This document shows, piece by piece, positions 8,254 to 17,251 of a DNA stretch of 64,000 nt. The position numbers and the translations under genes are program-made. The notes beneath the pieces are model-generated. The model had not been told where the DNA came from, ran no database searches, and worked only from the letters and a program-made list of their open reading frames with translations. Numbering within the stretch: the stretch's first letter is position 1; each line of letters begins with the position of its first letter. Origin of the DNA: Bacteroidota bacterium (GTDB lineage: Bacteria; Bacteroidota; Bacteroidia; Bacteroidales; F082); assembly GCA_009773165.1 (NCBI GenBank), contig WOUZ01000005.1, forward strand, positions 186,001-250,000, read 5' to 3'.

Positions 8254-8694
8254 CTAAATGAATAATGCAATAAGTTGCATGAGTTCATGCTTACGAAACG
8301 GCTTAGCTAAAAATTCGTCACAGCCTGCACCAAGACACATTTCCCGGTCGGATTGCATAGCAAATGCTGTTTGAGCAATAATAGGAATCGTTCGTGACAT
8401 TTTACGAATCTCTTTGGCTGCAAGTAAACCATTAAGTTTTGGGAGCCTGATATCCATAATTATCAAATCAACATGAGTTTTTGATTTTATTAGATCTACT
8501 GCATCAAGACCATTATCGACATGAATCAAGCGGGCACCTGATTTTCCCAAATAAGCATTTAACAACTGATAATTTGACGGTACGTCTTCAACTATCATAA
8601 GAGTTTTTCCAACCAGATTGGGCATCTGATCCATTGACTGGGGCCTGTTTTGGAACTGAGTTGTTCCGGAATCTCTGGTTAATATTTGGTGCAT
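8254..8694 (-). CDS. Single-domain response regulator (receiver only)
   Basis: A 146-residue protein made of an N-terminal extension of about 28 residues and one receiver domain. The key residues are present: acidic D37, phospho-acceptor D81 in IIMDIRLP, T109 and K131 in FLAKPFRKHE. There is no output domain, so it probably acts through protein contact or in a phosphorelay. An internal ATG at residue 21 is an alternative start. Its GAGCDEFLAKPF ending closely resembles the receivers of the two hybrid kinases at 42.7-46.4 and 53.0-56.6 kb. It sits alone between rpe and pepD. Confidence 0.88.
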   Translation of the reverse strand: MHQILTRDSGTTQFQNRPQSMDQMPNLVGKTLMIVEDVPSNYQLLNAYLGKSGARLIHVDNGLDAVDLIKSKTHVDLIIMDIRLPKLNGLLAAKEIRKMSRTIPIIAQTAFAMQSDREMCLGAGCDEFLAKPFRKHELMQLIALFI

Positions 8695-8750
8695 CTGTTT
8701 GGTAAGAATGAGACAAAGTTAGAATAAATACTTATGAAAATTATAGTTTT

Positions 8751-9401
8751 TTAAGAATTTTTTAACTTTTTAATAACATCAAGGGGGTCATTTGCGCTAA
8801 AAACTGCATTTCCCGCAACCAATACGTCAGCGCCTGCTGTAATTAGCTTGCTTGCGTTATGCAATCCAACACCTCCATCTACTTCTATTAATACATCCAG
8901 GTCTTTTTTTACGATCATTTCCTTTAAGTCAGAAATCTTATTGTATGTCTGATCGATGAATGACTGCCCTCCAAATCCCGGGTTCACCGACATAAGTAAA
9001 ACAAAATCAGCTGACTCCAAAATACTTTCAAGTAATGAAACCGGACTATGAGGATTGAGAACAATTCCGGCCTTCATACCCTCATTTCTGATTTCCTGCA
9101 AAGTCCGATGCAAATGTGTGCATGCTTCGTAGTGAACAGACAAATAAGATGCTCCTGCTTCTCTGAAGGCTTTTATATAGCGCTCAGGCTGAACAATCAT
9201 CAAATGAACATCTAATGGCTTTTGAGCTACCTTACTTACTGAATGCAGAACTGGCAGTCCGAATGAAATATTTGGAACGAAAACCCCATCCATTATATCA
9301 CAATGAATCCAATCTGCTTCGCTTTGGTCAATCATTCGAACTGCATCTCCAAGGTGCAGAAAATCAGCTGATAAAAGAGATGGTGCTATAAGTGGTTTCA
9401 T
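8751..9401 (-). CDS. rpe: Ribulose-phosphate 3-epimerase
   Basis: A 216-residue TIM-barrel enzyme of the pentose phosphate pathway, interconverting ribulose-5-phosphate and xylulose-5-phosphate. Motifs: IAPSLLSADFLHLGD at the N-terminus, HCDIMDGVFVPN near residue 34, the metal-binding histidine in DVHLMI near residue 65, SVNPGFGGQSFI near residue 138, and EVDGGV near residue 172 with the catalytic Asp. Full length. It stands alone, with its own TAnnTTTG box, between the sigma factor gene and the single-domain regulator. Confidence 0.96.
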   Translation of the reverse strand: MKPLIAPSLLSADFLHLGDAVRMIDQSEADWIHCDIMDGVFVPNISFGLPVLHSVSKVAQKPLDVHLMIVQPERYIKAFREAGASYLSVHYEACTHLHRTLQEIRNEGMKAGIVLNPHSPVSLLESILESADFVLLMSVNPGFGGQSFIDQTYNKISDLKEMIVKKDLDVLIEVDGGVGLHNASKLITAGADVLVAGNAVFSANDPLDVIKKLKNS

Positions 9402-9443
9402 TTCAATTCGTTAACTTATGTAACATTAATTAGGTGATGCTTG

Positions 9444-9451
9444 CAAAAGTA
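9444..9451 (-). promoter_or_regulatory. Probable -7 box (TACTTTTG) before rpe
   Basis: An exact TAnnTTTG octamer on the minus strand, 42 bases upstream of the rpe ATG and between that gene and the terminator of the upstream sigma-factor gene. Confidence 0.45.
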
Positions 9452-9510
9452 GCGAAATAACTACAAAGCAGTTGAAAAGATTTTTTTACAAAAAAAAAAC
9501 AAGTGCCAAA

Positions 9511-9537
9511 AAGAAAAAGCTACCGGTTGGGTAGCTC
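9511..9537 (-). terminator. Intrinsic terminator after the sigma factor gene
   Basis: On the minus strand AGCTACC (9530-9536) pairs with GGTAGCT (9518-9524) around a five-base loop and is followed by TTTTTCTTTTT. It lies about 25 bases past the rpoD stop. Confidence 0.8.
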
Positions 9538-9560
9538 TTTCATTAAAATATGTTTGAGGT

Positions 9561-10424
9561 TTATCCTAAATAGCTTTTTAGGATTTTACTTCTGCTTGTA
9601 TGTTTTAACCTACGAATAGCTTTTTCTTTGATTTGACGAACACGTTCACGGGTAAGATCAAACTTTTCACCAATTTCTTCCAATGTCATTGGGTGGCTTC
9701 CGTTCAATCCGAAATAAAGCTTGATCACATCCGACTCACGTGGAGTCAATGTTGAGATAGCCCTGTCTATTTCTTTACGAAGTGATTCATACAAGAGTTC
9801 TGTTTCCGGAGTAATGGCTTCTTCACTACGCAAAACGTCGTACATTGTATTGTCTTCGTCCTGAATCAGCGGAGCATCCATCGAAACATGCCTGCCGGCA
9901 TTTTTCATCGACTCCTTAACTTCATTCTCAGTAACTTCAAGAACATCAGCAATTTCCTCAGCGTTAGGTTCACGTTCAAACTCTTGTTCGAGTTTGGCAT
10001 AAGCCTTATTGATCTTATTAATCGAACCAATTTTATTAAGAGGAAGTCGTACAATACGTGATTGTTCGGCTAAAGCCTGAAGAATTGACTGACGAATCCA
10101 CCAAACAGCGTAAGAAATAAACTTAAATCCGCGGGTTTCATCAAAACGTTGTGCAGCTTTGATTAGGCCGAGGTTACCTTCATTAATTAAATCAGGAAGA
10201 CTTAAGCCCTGATTTTGGTATTGTTTGGAAACTGAAACCACAAAACGCAAATTGGCTTTGGTAAGTTTTTCCAAAGCAGCACGATCACCTTGTTTGATGC
10301 GTTGTGCAAGTTCTACTTCTTCTTCAGCAGTAATAAGTTCTACCTTACCAATTTCCTGAAGATATTTATCCAAAGATGCGGTTTCCCTGTTGGTAACCTG
10401 TTTAGTAATTTTTAGTTGCCTCAT
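9561..10424 (-). CDS. rpoD: Primary RNA polymerase sigma factor (RpoD/SigA, short Bacteroidota form)
   Basis: A 287-residue housekeeping sigma-70 factor lacking the large region 1.1 of proteobacterial RpoD, as usual in Bacteroidota. Region 1.2 starts at [12 protein letters not shown]; region 2 contains [20 protein letters not shown] and [18 protein letters not shown]; the -10 recognition helix includes [13 protein letters not shown]; region 4 ends with [19 protein letters not shown]. It follows pnp after 47 bases and ends in a clear terminator. It should be the factor reading the TAnnTTTG boxes found across the window. Confidence 0.95.
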   Translation of the reverse strand: MRQLKITKQVTNRETASLDKYLQEIGKVELITAEEEVELAQRIKQGDRAALEKLTKANLRFVVSVSKQYQNQGLSLPDLINEGNLGLIKAAQRFDETRGFKFISYAVWWIRQSILQALAEQSRIVRLPLNKIGSINKINKAYAKLEQEFEREPNAEEIADVLEVTENEVKESMKNAGRHVSMDAPLIQDEDNTMYDVLRSEEAITPETELLYESLRKEIDRAISTLTPRESDVIKLYFGLNGSHPMTLEEIGEKFDLTRERVRQIKEKAIRRLKHTSRSKILKSYLG

Positions 10425-10471
10425 GAATCCAGAAATGCTTTATTTGGCTTGTTTTACGTTGAAAAATCAGA

Positions 10472-12718
10472 TTAGTTACGGTCCCTGTTGCGGGGAGGAC
10501 GATTATCCGAACGGTGCTCCGAACGATTGTCAGAACGGTGTTCTGAGCGGTATTCTGATCGGGGTTCCGATGGTCTCTCTTCCTGATAACCTTCTGGTTT
10601 TGGGAGTAAAACTTTTCTGGAAAGCTTCATTTTATTGGTCTTGGCATCCACCCCAATGAGTTTCACTTTGATTTTATCTCCAGCTTTCAAAACTCCTTCA
10701 ACGGTTTCAAGACGTCTCCATTCAATTTCTGAAATATGCAAAAGTCCGTCTTTACCTGGGAGGATTTCTACAAATGCTCCGAAAGGCATGAGACTTTTAA
10801 CTGTTCCAAGATATATCTCACCAATCTCAGGAACAGCAACGATCGCACGAATACGGGCCTTAGCCAGTTCGATGGAATCTTTGTTAGCTGAAACGATGTC
10901 GATTACTCCAAAATTACCTTTCTCTTCGATCACGATAGTGGTATTGGTTTCACGCTGCATTTCCTGAATGATCTTTCCACCAGGTCCGATGATAGCACCA
11001 ATAAATTCCTTGTCGATGATCATTTTCTCGATACGAGGCACAAAGTCCTTGTAATCCTCACGAGGTTCGGTAATGGTTTTAGCCATTTCTCCAAGGATAT
11101 GTAATCTTCCCTGACGCGCTTGTTCTAGAGCCATCTCGAGTACTTCGTATGTAAGTCCGTCAACTTTGATATCCATCTGGCAAGCAGTGATACCGTCTTT
11201 TGTTCCGGTTACCTTAAAGTCCATATCTCCGAGATGATCTTCATCACCTAAGATATCAGAAAGAACGGCAAACTTTCCATTTTTTTCGCCTGAGATCAAA
11301 CCCATTGCAATACCTGCAACAGGTTTTGCAATTTTAACGCCGGCATCAAGCAAAGCCAATGTGCCGCCGCATACTGACGCCATAGAAGATGAACCGTTGG
11401 ATTCAAGAATATCAGATACTATTCTTATAGTATAAGGGTTAGCTTCTCCGGTAGGGATCATTGGTTTAAGAGCGCGCTCGGCCAAATTACCATGTCCGAT
11501 TTCACGACGCCCTACACCACGGTTTGGTTTTGCTTCCCCTGTAGAAAAACTTGGAAAATTATAATGAAGGAAAAAGTTTGATGTCCCCTCGATAACAGCT
11601 CCATCAATAGTTTGTAGGTCCATCTTACTACCAAGTGTCACTGTAACAAGTGACTGCGTTTCACCACGAGTGAAAACAGCTGAACCATGAGCACATGGAA
11701 GGTAATCAACTTCGCACCAAATCGGACGAATCTGATTTAGCTGACGTCCATCGAGACGAATCCGATCATTAAGGATGGCATCTCTGACAGCCTTCTTTTC
11801 CACATCGTGGAAATATTTTTTAACCAGCATTTTTTTCGCGTCACGTTCCTCAGCAGGGATAGTTTCAATAAACTGACTTCTGACTGCTTCAAATCCTGCA
11901 GAACGCTCATGCTTGTTAGGATTGCCTTTCAAAGCGAGTTCATAACAAGGCTGGAATGCAAAAGCACTAACAGCTTCACGCAACTCATCGTCATTTTTTT
12001 CATGACAATATTCGCGTTTAGGGTTGGCTTTTCCCACTTTGGAAGCCAAATCAAGTTGTGCCTGACATTGAATCTTGATCACGTCATGCGCAATTTTCAA
12101 TGCTTCCAGCATAACAGCTTCAGATACCTCTTTAGATTCACCTTCAACCATCATTATGTTGTCGATAGTTGCGGCAACCATCAGGTCGAGATCAGCTTCA
12201 GCAAGCGCATCAAAGGCCGGGTTAACCACAAACTCTCCATTGATACGAGCTACACGAGCCTCTGATATAGGCCCATTGAATGGAATATCAGAAACTGCAA
12301 GAGCTGCAGATGCTGCCAAAGCTACAAAAGCGTCTGGTGGCACATTGCTTTCGCCAGAAATTAAATTGATAACAACCTGTGTTTCAGCGTGATAGTCATC
12401 TGGAAACAACGGACGAAGAGCTCTGTCAGTTAGACGTGAGATTAGCACCTCATAATCAGACGGGCGACCTTCACGTTTAAAAAAGCCACCAGGAAATTTT
12501 CCGGTTGCTGCATATTTTTCTTTGTAGTCAACAGAGAGTGGCATAAAATCCACATCTTCTTTGGCTTCTTTGGCAGATACAACAGTTGCCAGCAGCATGG
12601 TTTTTCCCACACGCACAACTACAGCACCATCCGCTTGCTTTGCAAGCTTGCCCGTTTCAATCGTAACCAACCGTCCATCGGGCAGTTCGAATGATTGTGT
12701 AATTCCATTTGGAGTCAT
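10472..12718 (-). CDS. pnp: Polyribonucleotide nucleotidyltransferase (PNPase)
   Basis: A 3'-5' phosphorolytic exoribonuclease of about 748 residues. The frame extends 17 codons upstream to 12769, but that extension would begin inside the rpsO terminator hairpin; the ATG at 12718 gives the normal family N-terminus ([12 protein letters not shown]). Two RNase PH domains are present ([14 protein letters not shown] near residue 108; [20 protein letters not shown] in the second), then a KH domain ([16 protein letters not shown]) and an S1 domain ([17 protein letters not shown]). The C-terminus is a basic tail of about 30 residues made of repeats such as SEHRSDNR, probably RNA-binding or disordered. 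rpsO lies directly upstream. Confidence 0.96.
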   Translation of the reverse strand: MTPNGITQSFELPDGRLVTIETGKLAKQADGAVVVRVGKTMLLATVVSAKEAKEDVDFMPLSVDYKEKYAATGKFPGGFFKREGRPSDYEVLISRLTDRALRPLFPDDYHAETQVVINLISGESNVPPDAFVALAASAALAVSDIPFNGPISEARVARINGEFVVNPAFDALAEADLDLMVAATIDNIMMVEGESKEVSEAVMLEALKIAHDVIKIQCQAQLDLASKVGKANPKREYCHEKNDDELREAVSAFAFQPCYELALKGNPNKHERSAGFEAVRSQFIETIPAEERDAKKMLVKKYFHDVEKKAVRDAILNDRIRLDGRQLNQIRPIWCEVDYLPCAHGSAVFTRGETQSLVTVTLGSKMDLQTIDGAVIEGTSNFFLHYNFPSFSTGEAKPNRGVGRREIGHGNLAERALKPMIPTGEANPYTIRIVSDILESNGSSSMASVCGGTLALLDAGVKIAKPVAGIAMGLISGEKNGKFAVLSDILGDEDHLGDMDFKVTGTKDGITACQMDIKVDGLTYEVLEMALEQARQGRLHILGEMAKTITEPREDYKDFVPRIEKMIIDKEFIGAIIGPGGKIIQEMQRETNTTIVIEEKGNFGVIDIVSANKDSIELAKARIRAIVAVPEIGEIYLGTVKSLMPFGAFVEILPGKDGLLHISEIEWRRLETVEGVLKAGDKIKVKLIGVDAKTNKMKLSRKVLLPKPEGYQEERPSEPRSEYRSEHRSDNRSEHRSDNRPPRNRDRN

Positions 12719-12753
12719 AAAAAAAGTATTGAATATGATAGCTACCTCAGAAA

Positions 12754-12790
12754 ATGCAAAAAAAGGCAATCGTGGTTAATTGCCTTTCAG
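12754..12790 (-). terminator. Intrinsic terminator between rpsO and pnp
   Basis: On the minus strand AAAGGCAAT (12779-12787) pairs perfectly with ATTGCCTTT (12762-12770) around an eight-base loop and runs into seven T. It lies about 25 bases beyond the rpsO stop and 36 bases before the pnp ATG, so pnp expression from the rpsO promoter must read through it. No separate pnp promoter was identified. Confidence 0.85.
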
Positions 12791-12811
12791 TGACGCCTGA
12801 GGGGTCGATTT

Positions 12812-13081
12812 TTATTTACGAATACCGAGCTTCTTGATGATTTCGCGGTAACGTTCGATGTCTTTTAATTTGAGATAATCGAGTAATTTTCTTCTTTTAC
12901 CTACCAAACGAACGAGTGATCTCATGGTAACCATGTCTTTCTTATTGGTTTTGAGATGTTCCGTTAGATGCTTGATTCTGAAGGTAAATAATGCAATTTG
13001 ACCTTCGGCTGAGCCAGTATTTGTGGCTGACTGACCATACTCTGTGAAAATTTCCGACTTCTTTACTGTGTCTAAATACAT
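12812..13081 (-). CDS. rpsO: 30S ribosomal protein S15
   Basis: An 89-residue S15, a primary binder of the 16S rRNA central domain. Family features: a TGSAEGQIALFTFRIKHL helix near residue 22, then LTEHLKTNKKDMVTMRSL, VRLVGKRRKLLDYLK and DIERYREIIKKLGIRK at the C-terminus. Normal length. The order rpsO-terminator-pnp is the same as in many bacteria, where S15 and PNPase are regulated at the mRNA level. Confidence 0.97.
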   Translation of the reverse strand: MYLDTVKKSEIFTEYGQSATNTGSAEGQIALFTFRIKHLTEHLKTNKKDMVTMRSLVRLVGKRRKLLDYLKLKDIERYREIIKKLGIRK

Positions 13082-13109
13082 ATTAATTCCGTTTCAAATT
13101 TTGAGCCTG

Positions 13110-13141
13110 CAAAAATAGATATTTTCCTGAACGTGTGCAAA
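13110..13141 (-). promoter_or_regulatory. rpsO promoter (TTTG, 20 bases, TATTTTTG)
   Basis: On the minus strand a TTTG (13138-13141) lies 20 bases before an exact TAnnTTTG box (13110-13117), which is 28 bases upstream of the rpsO ATG. Both elements and the spacing fit the Bacteroidota housekeeping promoter. It sits immediately after the antiporter stop codon. Confidence 0.7.
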
Positions 13142-13143
13142 GT

Positions 13144-14520
13144 TTATTTATCTTTTTTTAAATCAGTTTTTTCTGTTTCTGGAGTTGATGGACTATTTAC
13201 TTCCCGTTCAGGTTCGTCATCAACATTATTTCCAATTAAATGTACCTCATCAATAGGATCTGTTTTCCGAACCAGATCGTTGAACCAACCATAAAAAGTA
13301 AAAGATACATCATAGAACTTTCTGATTGCCGGTACTTTATCAATCATAGGAATTAAAAAGGAGGTAAAAGTAATGCTAAATAAAACGATGGAAAAAGTCA
13401 CATTCATAATAAACTCACCTCCTGCAATTCCTCTTTGTAATGGGATTGTGGCAAGAACAGCTGCCGCCAAACCCTTTGGGAATATAGCGGACATATAATA
13501 CAGATCACGGTTATCGGTTTGATCCTTGGGCATCGAAAACCTCACAACAGGAATACGAAGGAAAAAAAGTACCGTGGTGATTCCTAATCCAATTAGCAAT
13601 GGCCTTAAATCTCTTAGTTGAATGGAGATTCCAATATATACAAAGAAAAAGGTTTTAAGCAAAAAAACGATTTCGCTAAATAGCACTTTTTCTGTTTCAT
13701 TGAATGTATCTGCTTGTCTGTTGATGTATCTGCGCATGCGTGGGGATGCCAGAATTTCCATATTAGCAAGACCTATTCCAAACGAAAGTGCCGCAATAGC
13801 ACCGCTGTAGCCCAACAAATCGCTGATACCAAAAATAATGAATACAAAAGCCGGCGTTGTGAAAATTGAGTTTTTTATTGTTCGAATCTTGTGAAGAATC
13901 AAAGACCAGAAGATAGCACCAGCTAAACCAATAAGAGTAGCTAAAACAAATGAGGCCAATACTTTACCAAAAACTAAGCCGACATTAATTTCTCCTATTT
14001 CAATTGTCTCAATAAGAGCAAGGGCAAAAACAATACAGAGAACATCGCTAAAGGCTGACTCCAGAATTAAAATCGTACCGCTTTTCTTTCCAATTGTCAA
14101 TTGCCGTACCAAAGGGATTACAACAGCTGAAGAGGTTCCGCCAACGATAGCTCCCAAAGTAAATGAAACCAACGGCTCAAGTTCATAAACAAACCAACCG
14201 ATGAGACCAACAACGATCATTGTTGCAAAAAAATTGAGGTTGGTGAGTAAAGAAGTTCCGCGCATCGACTTTTTTAACTCTTCGAGTTTCAGCTCTGTTC
14301 CTCCTTCAAAAAGTATGGTAACCAGGGTGATAGTTGTAAAAACCGGACCAATCATCCCAAATGCTTCAATTGTTACAATCTTTAAAATTGGCCCAACTAT
14401 AAGTCCGATGATTATCAACATCAAAACATCAGGAATTTTTTTTCTGCTGAAAATCTCGGCGAAAACATGTGCCAGAAAAACCATAAAACCAACAGCAACC
14501 AAAGTGACACCAATATTCAT
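13144..14520 (-). CDS. Cation/proton antiporter (CPA family)
   Basis: A 458-residue membrane protein of the Na+/H+ exchanger superfamily with about 12 hydrophobic segments between residues 3 and 400. Typical signals are IPDVLMLIIIGLIVGPIL near residue 30, LFEGGTELKLEELK near residue 70, VGGTSSAVVIPLV near residue 127 and ILESAFSDVLCIVFAL near residue 152, where an acidic residue in the membrane core is expected for ion binding. The last ~55 residues are a charged cytoplasmic tail without an obvious TrkA domain. The ion specificity (Na+ or K+) cannot be told. It is monocistronic, with its own TAnnTTTG box. Confidence 0.9.
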   Translation of the reverse strand: MNIGVTLVAVGFMVFLAHVFAEIFSRKKIPDVLMLIIIGLIVGPILKIVTIEAFGMIGPVFTTITLVTILFEGGTELKLEELKKSMRGTSLLTNLNFFATMIVVGLIGWFVYELEPLVSFTLGAIVGGTSSAVVIPLVRQLTIGKKSGTILILESAFSDVLCIVFALALIETIEIGEINVGLVFGKVLASFVLATLIGLAGAIFWSLILHKIRTIKNSIFTTPAFVFIIFGISDLLGYSGAIAALSFGIGLANMEILASPRMRRYINRQADTFNETEKVLFSEIVFLLKTFFFVYIGISIQLRDLRPLLIGLGITTVLFFLRIPVVRFSMPKDQTDNRDLYYMSAIFPKGLAAAVLATIPLQRGIAGGEFIMNVTFSIVLFSITFTSFLIPMIDKVPAIRKFYDVSFTFYGWFNDLVRKTDPIDEVHLIGNNVDDEPEREVNSPSTPETEKTDLKKDK

Positions 14521-14548
14521 AGTTAAAATTTTCAGATTAATAGATTTA

Positions 14549-14556
14549 CAAACATA
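14549..14556 (-). promoter_or_regulatory. Probable -7 box (TATGTTTG) before the antiporter
   Basis: An exact TAnnTTTG octamer on the minus strand, 28 bases upstream of the antiporter ATG. No well-spaced TTG was found. Confidence 0.4.
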
Positions 14557-14670
14557 AGGATAATTTTTTTCAATTCATTTTTAGCAATTCTACGTTAACT
14601 CAAAAGTAAAGACAAGTGTTGAATTTAGCAAAAACTGATGCCAGATTAAATTATGTTTAAACAACTGTCA

Positions 14671-14684
14671 GACAATATGTTGTC
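14671..14684. promoter_or_regulatory. Inverted repeat in the 415-base gap upstream of the carotenoid operon
   Basis: GACAA-TATG-TTGTC is a perfect inverted repeat about 250 bases before crtI, in the gap 14521-14935 between the divergent antiporter and crtI. On the plus strand this gap has no exact TAnnTTTG box; the best matches are TATGTTTA, TAATTTTA and, nearest the gene, TAAATTTC. The repeat could be an operator for a carotenoid regulator, but no regulator gene is adjacent. Otherwise I see nothing definite in this stretch. Confidence 0.25.
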
Positions 14685-14935
14685 ATATTACGCTCAGAAT
14701 CCAAATGATTAATTTTATAGTTTCATCAATTTGTTCTCAAAGCTTTTACTCACATTCGATTTTGTTACCAAACTAATTATCAACACAAATCATAACGATA
14801 TAATCGCTACATTGTGATGCTGAATTTTCGAGCAGGAAGCATAATTATTTAATGGAATTCTACGAATTTACCTGAACAATATTGGTAAATTTCTGTTTAA
14901 TTTCAAGAGTCAAATCTTAAACAAACTCAATTAAT

Positions 14936-16408
14936 ATGAAAAAGAAAGTAGTAATCATCGGAGCAGGTTTTTCGGGATTATCTTCAGCAAGTGTTCTTGC
15001 CAAACACGGATTTGATGTCGAAGTGATCGAGAAGCATGATATGGCTGGAGGCAGGGCAAGAAAATTCTCTGAAGATGGATTTACTTTTGATATGGGACCA
15101 AGCTGGTATTGGATGCCTGATGTTTTTGAGCAGTTTTTTAACTATTTTGGAAAGAAAAGCTCCGACTATTATCAATTGGAACGGCTCGACCCTTCTTACA
15201 CCATTTATTTTGGGCCAGGCGACAAAGTTGAACTTCCTGCTGATACACAAGCTCTTTATCAGCTATTTGAATCCATAGAAGCTGGAAGTGGCATCAAATT
15301 GAAAAAATTTCTTGAAGAAGCTGCTTTCAAATATGAAATTGGTATTAAAAAACTGGTTTTCAAACCATCAAAAAGTGTGATGGAGTTTGTTGATTGGGAT
15401 ATTATGAAAGGTGCGCTGAAAATGCATATCCTTCAATCTTTTTACAGTTATATCCGAAAGTACTTCAAACACCCCAAATTATTAAAAATCCTGGAGTTTC
15501 CGATTTTATTTTTGGGAGCAACGGCACAGAAAACACCGGCTCTGTATTCGCTCATGAACTATGGCGACATGATGCTTGGAACATGGTATCCCGTGGGTGG
15601 CATGTACAAAGTTGTGGAAGGTTTTGAATCGTTGGCACGTTCCCTGGGAGTGAAGTTTTCGTTCTCAGAAGAAGTTAAATCATTCGAAATTGGATCACAT
15701 AAAATAACAAATGTAGTAACTGACAAGCGAAACATAGCATCTGATTTTGTTATCGCAAGTGCTGATTATCACCATATTGAACAGAACATACTTCCAAAGC
15801 AATACAGAATGTATGATGAAAAATATTGGGATAGTCGCACGATGTCACCATCATCATTAATTTATTATCTAGGTATTGATAAAAAGCTGGATGGTATTTT
15901 GCATCATACATTAATCTTTAATAAAGACTTCGAAAAACATGCAGAGCAAATATATGAAACTCCGCAATGGCCCGAAAATCCTTCTGTGTACCTTAGCTGC
16001 ACCTCAAAAACAGATGCAACCGTAGCGCCTGCCGGCATGGAAAACCTGTTTGTTTTGATCCCGGTTGCTCCAGGATTGAACGATACTGATGCAATAAGGC
16101 AGCATTATTTCGATTTCTCGATTCAGCGTATCGAAGAGACACTTGATATTCGTTTCAAAGACAATATTATCTATAAAAAGTTTTACTCAAACAGAGATTT
16201 TGCAACCGACTATTATGCATTCAAAGGAAATGCTTACGGTCTTGCCAATACATTGATGCAAACAGCAATTTTAAAACCTTCAATGTTTAATAAAAAGCTT
16301 TCTAACTTACTGTATACAGGTCAGTTAACTATTCCTGGGCCAGGTGTTCCACCCACAATAATTTCAGGGCAGGTTGCCGCAAACGAAATCATCAAATTTA
16401 AATCATAA
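14936..16408 (+). CDS. crtI: Phytoene desaturase (CrtI type)
   Basis: A 490-residue FAD-dependent desaturase converting phytoene towards lycopene. The N-terminus has the dinucleotide-binding VVIIGAGFSGLSSASVLA and the EVIEKHDMAGGRA segment; TFDMGPSWYWMPDVFE near residue 52 is typical of the CrtI family. The C-terminal bacterial-carotenoid signature appears as NLLYTGQLTIPGPGVPPT followed by ISGQVAANEI. It is the first gene of a five-gene operon (crtI-crtB-unknown-idi-crtZ) with gaps of three bases or less before the first two internal genes. Confidence 0.93.
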   Translation: MKKKVVIIGAGFSGLSSASVLAKHGFDVEVIEKHDMAGGRARKFSEDGFTFDMGPSWYWMPDVFEQFFNYFGKKSSDYYQLERLDPSYTIYFGPGDKVELPADTQALYQLFESIEAGSGIKLKKFLEEAAFKYEIGIKKLVFKPSKSVMEFVDWDIMKGALKMHILQSFYSYIRKYFKHPKLLKILEFPILFLGATAQKTPALYSLMNYGDMMLGTWYPVGGMYKVVEGFESLARSLGVKFSFSEEVKSFEIGSHKITNVVTDKRNIASDFVIASADYHHIEQNILPKQYRMYDEKYWDSRTMSPSSLIYYLGIDKKLDGILHHTLIFNKDFEKHAEQIYETPQWPENPSVYLSCTSKTDATVAPAGMENLFVLIPVAPGLNDTDAIRQHYFDFSIQRIEETLDIRFKDNIIYKKFYSNRDFATDYYAFKGNAYGLANTLMQTAILKPSMFNKKLSNLLYTGQLTIPGPGVPPTIISGQVAANEIIKFKS

Positions 16409-16411
16409 ACT

Positions 16412-17251
16412 ATGAAAGCCTTATATGATCAGGTTTCATTTCGAATCAGCAAATTGACAACAAGAGCTTATACAACCTCTTTTTCACTCGGTATCAGGCT
16501 CTTCGACAAGAAATTTCATGCGCCTATCTATGCTATTTATGGCTTTGTAAGGTTAGCCGATGAAATTGTTGACTCATTCCATGGCTATGATAAAGAAACA
16601 TTGATGGCAGAATTCCGAAGAGAGACAGTCTTAGCTCTTGATCGAAAAATTAGTTTGAATCCTATCCTCAATAGTTTTCAGGAAACGGTTCATACCTACA
16701 AAATTGAATGGGCTCATATTGACCGTTTCCTTAAAAGTATGGAAATGGATCTGGACAAAATCGAATATAATCAGATGTTATATGAAGATTACATTCTAGG
16801 TTCAGCAGAAGTTGTTGGCTTAATGTGTCTTCATGTTTTTAGCGAAGGAGATGAAAAGAAATATGAAGCGCTGAAAATGCCTGCCATGCGATTAGGGGCT
16901 GCTTTTCAAAAAATAAATTTTTTCAGAGACCTTAACAACGATCACCAGCATTTGGGACGTACCTATTTCCCCGGACTTGACCTCAACAACTTTGATGCAC
17001 TGGCAAAAGAGAAGATTGAAATAGACATCGAAAAAGACTTTAAAGATGGTCTGAATGGAATCCGGATGTTGCCATCAGGAGCTCGTTACGGTGTTTATGT
17101 TGCTTATGTATATTATTACAATTTGTTTAAAAAGATAAAGCGACTGCAAGCAAAAAGACTTCTTGAAGATAAACGCATACGCATACCTAACACCTCCAAA
17201 TACCTATTACTTGTGTCATCCTATTTGCGTTTCAGATTTAACATGCTGTAA
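16412..17251 (+). CDS. crtB: Phytoene synthase
   Basis: A 279-residue squalene/phytoene synthase family enzyme that joins two geranylgeranyl diphosphates. Both aspartate-rich Mg-diphosphate motifs are visible: VRLADEIVDSF near residue 46 and INFFRDLNNDHQHLGRTYFP near residue 169. A YTTSFSLGIRLF segment near residue 20 and YIYGSAEVVGLM-like YILGSAEVVGLMCLHVF near residue 127 are also typical. It starts three bases after crtI, and its stop overlaps the next start by one base. Confidence 0.94.
   Translation: MKALYDQVSFRISKLTTRAYTTSFSLGIRLFDKKFHAPIYAIYGFVRLADEIVDSFHGYDKETLMAEFRRETVLALDRKISLNPILNSFQETVHTYKIEWAHIDRFLKSMEMDLDKIEYNQMLYEDYILGSAEVVGLMCLHVFSEGDEKKYEALKMPAMRLGAAFQKINFFRDLNNDHQHLGRTYFPGLDLNNFDALAKEKIEIDIEKDFKDGLNGIRMLPSGARYGVYVAYVYYYNLFKKIKRLQAKRLLEDKRIRIPNTSKYLLLVSSYLRFRFNML

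Noticed and set aside
11807-12392. Plus-strand frames opposite pnp
   Set aside because: Antisense shadows with no recognisable motif or promoter.
12719-12769. Upstream extension of pnp
   Set aside because: It would begin inside the rpsO terminator, and the family N-terminus starts at the ATG at 12718.
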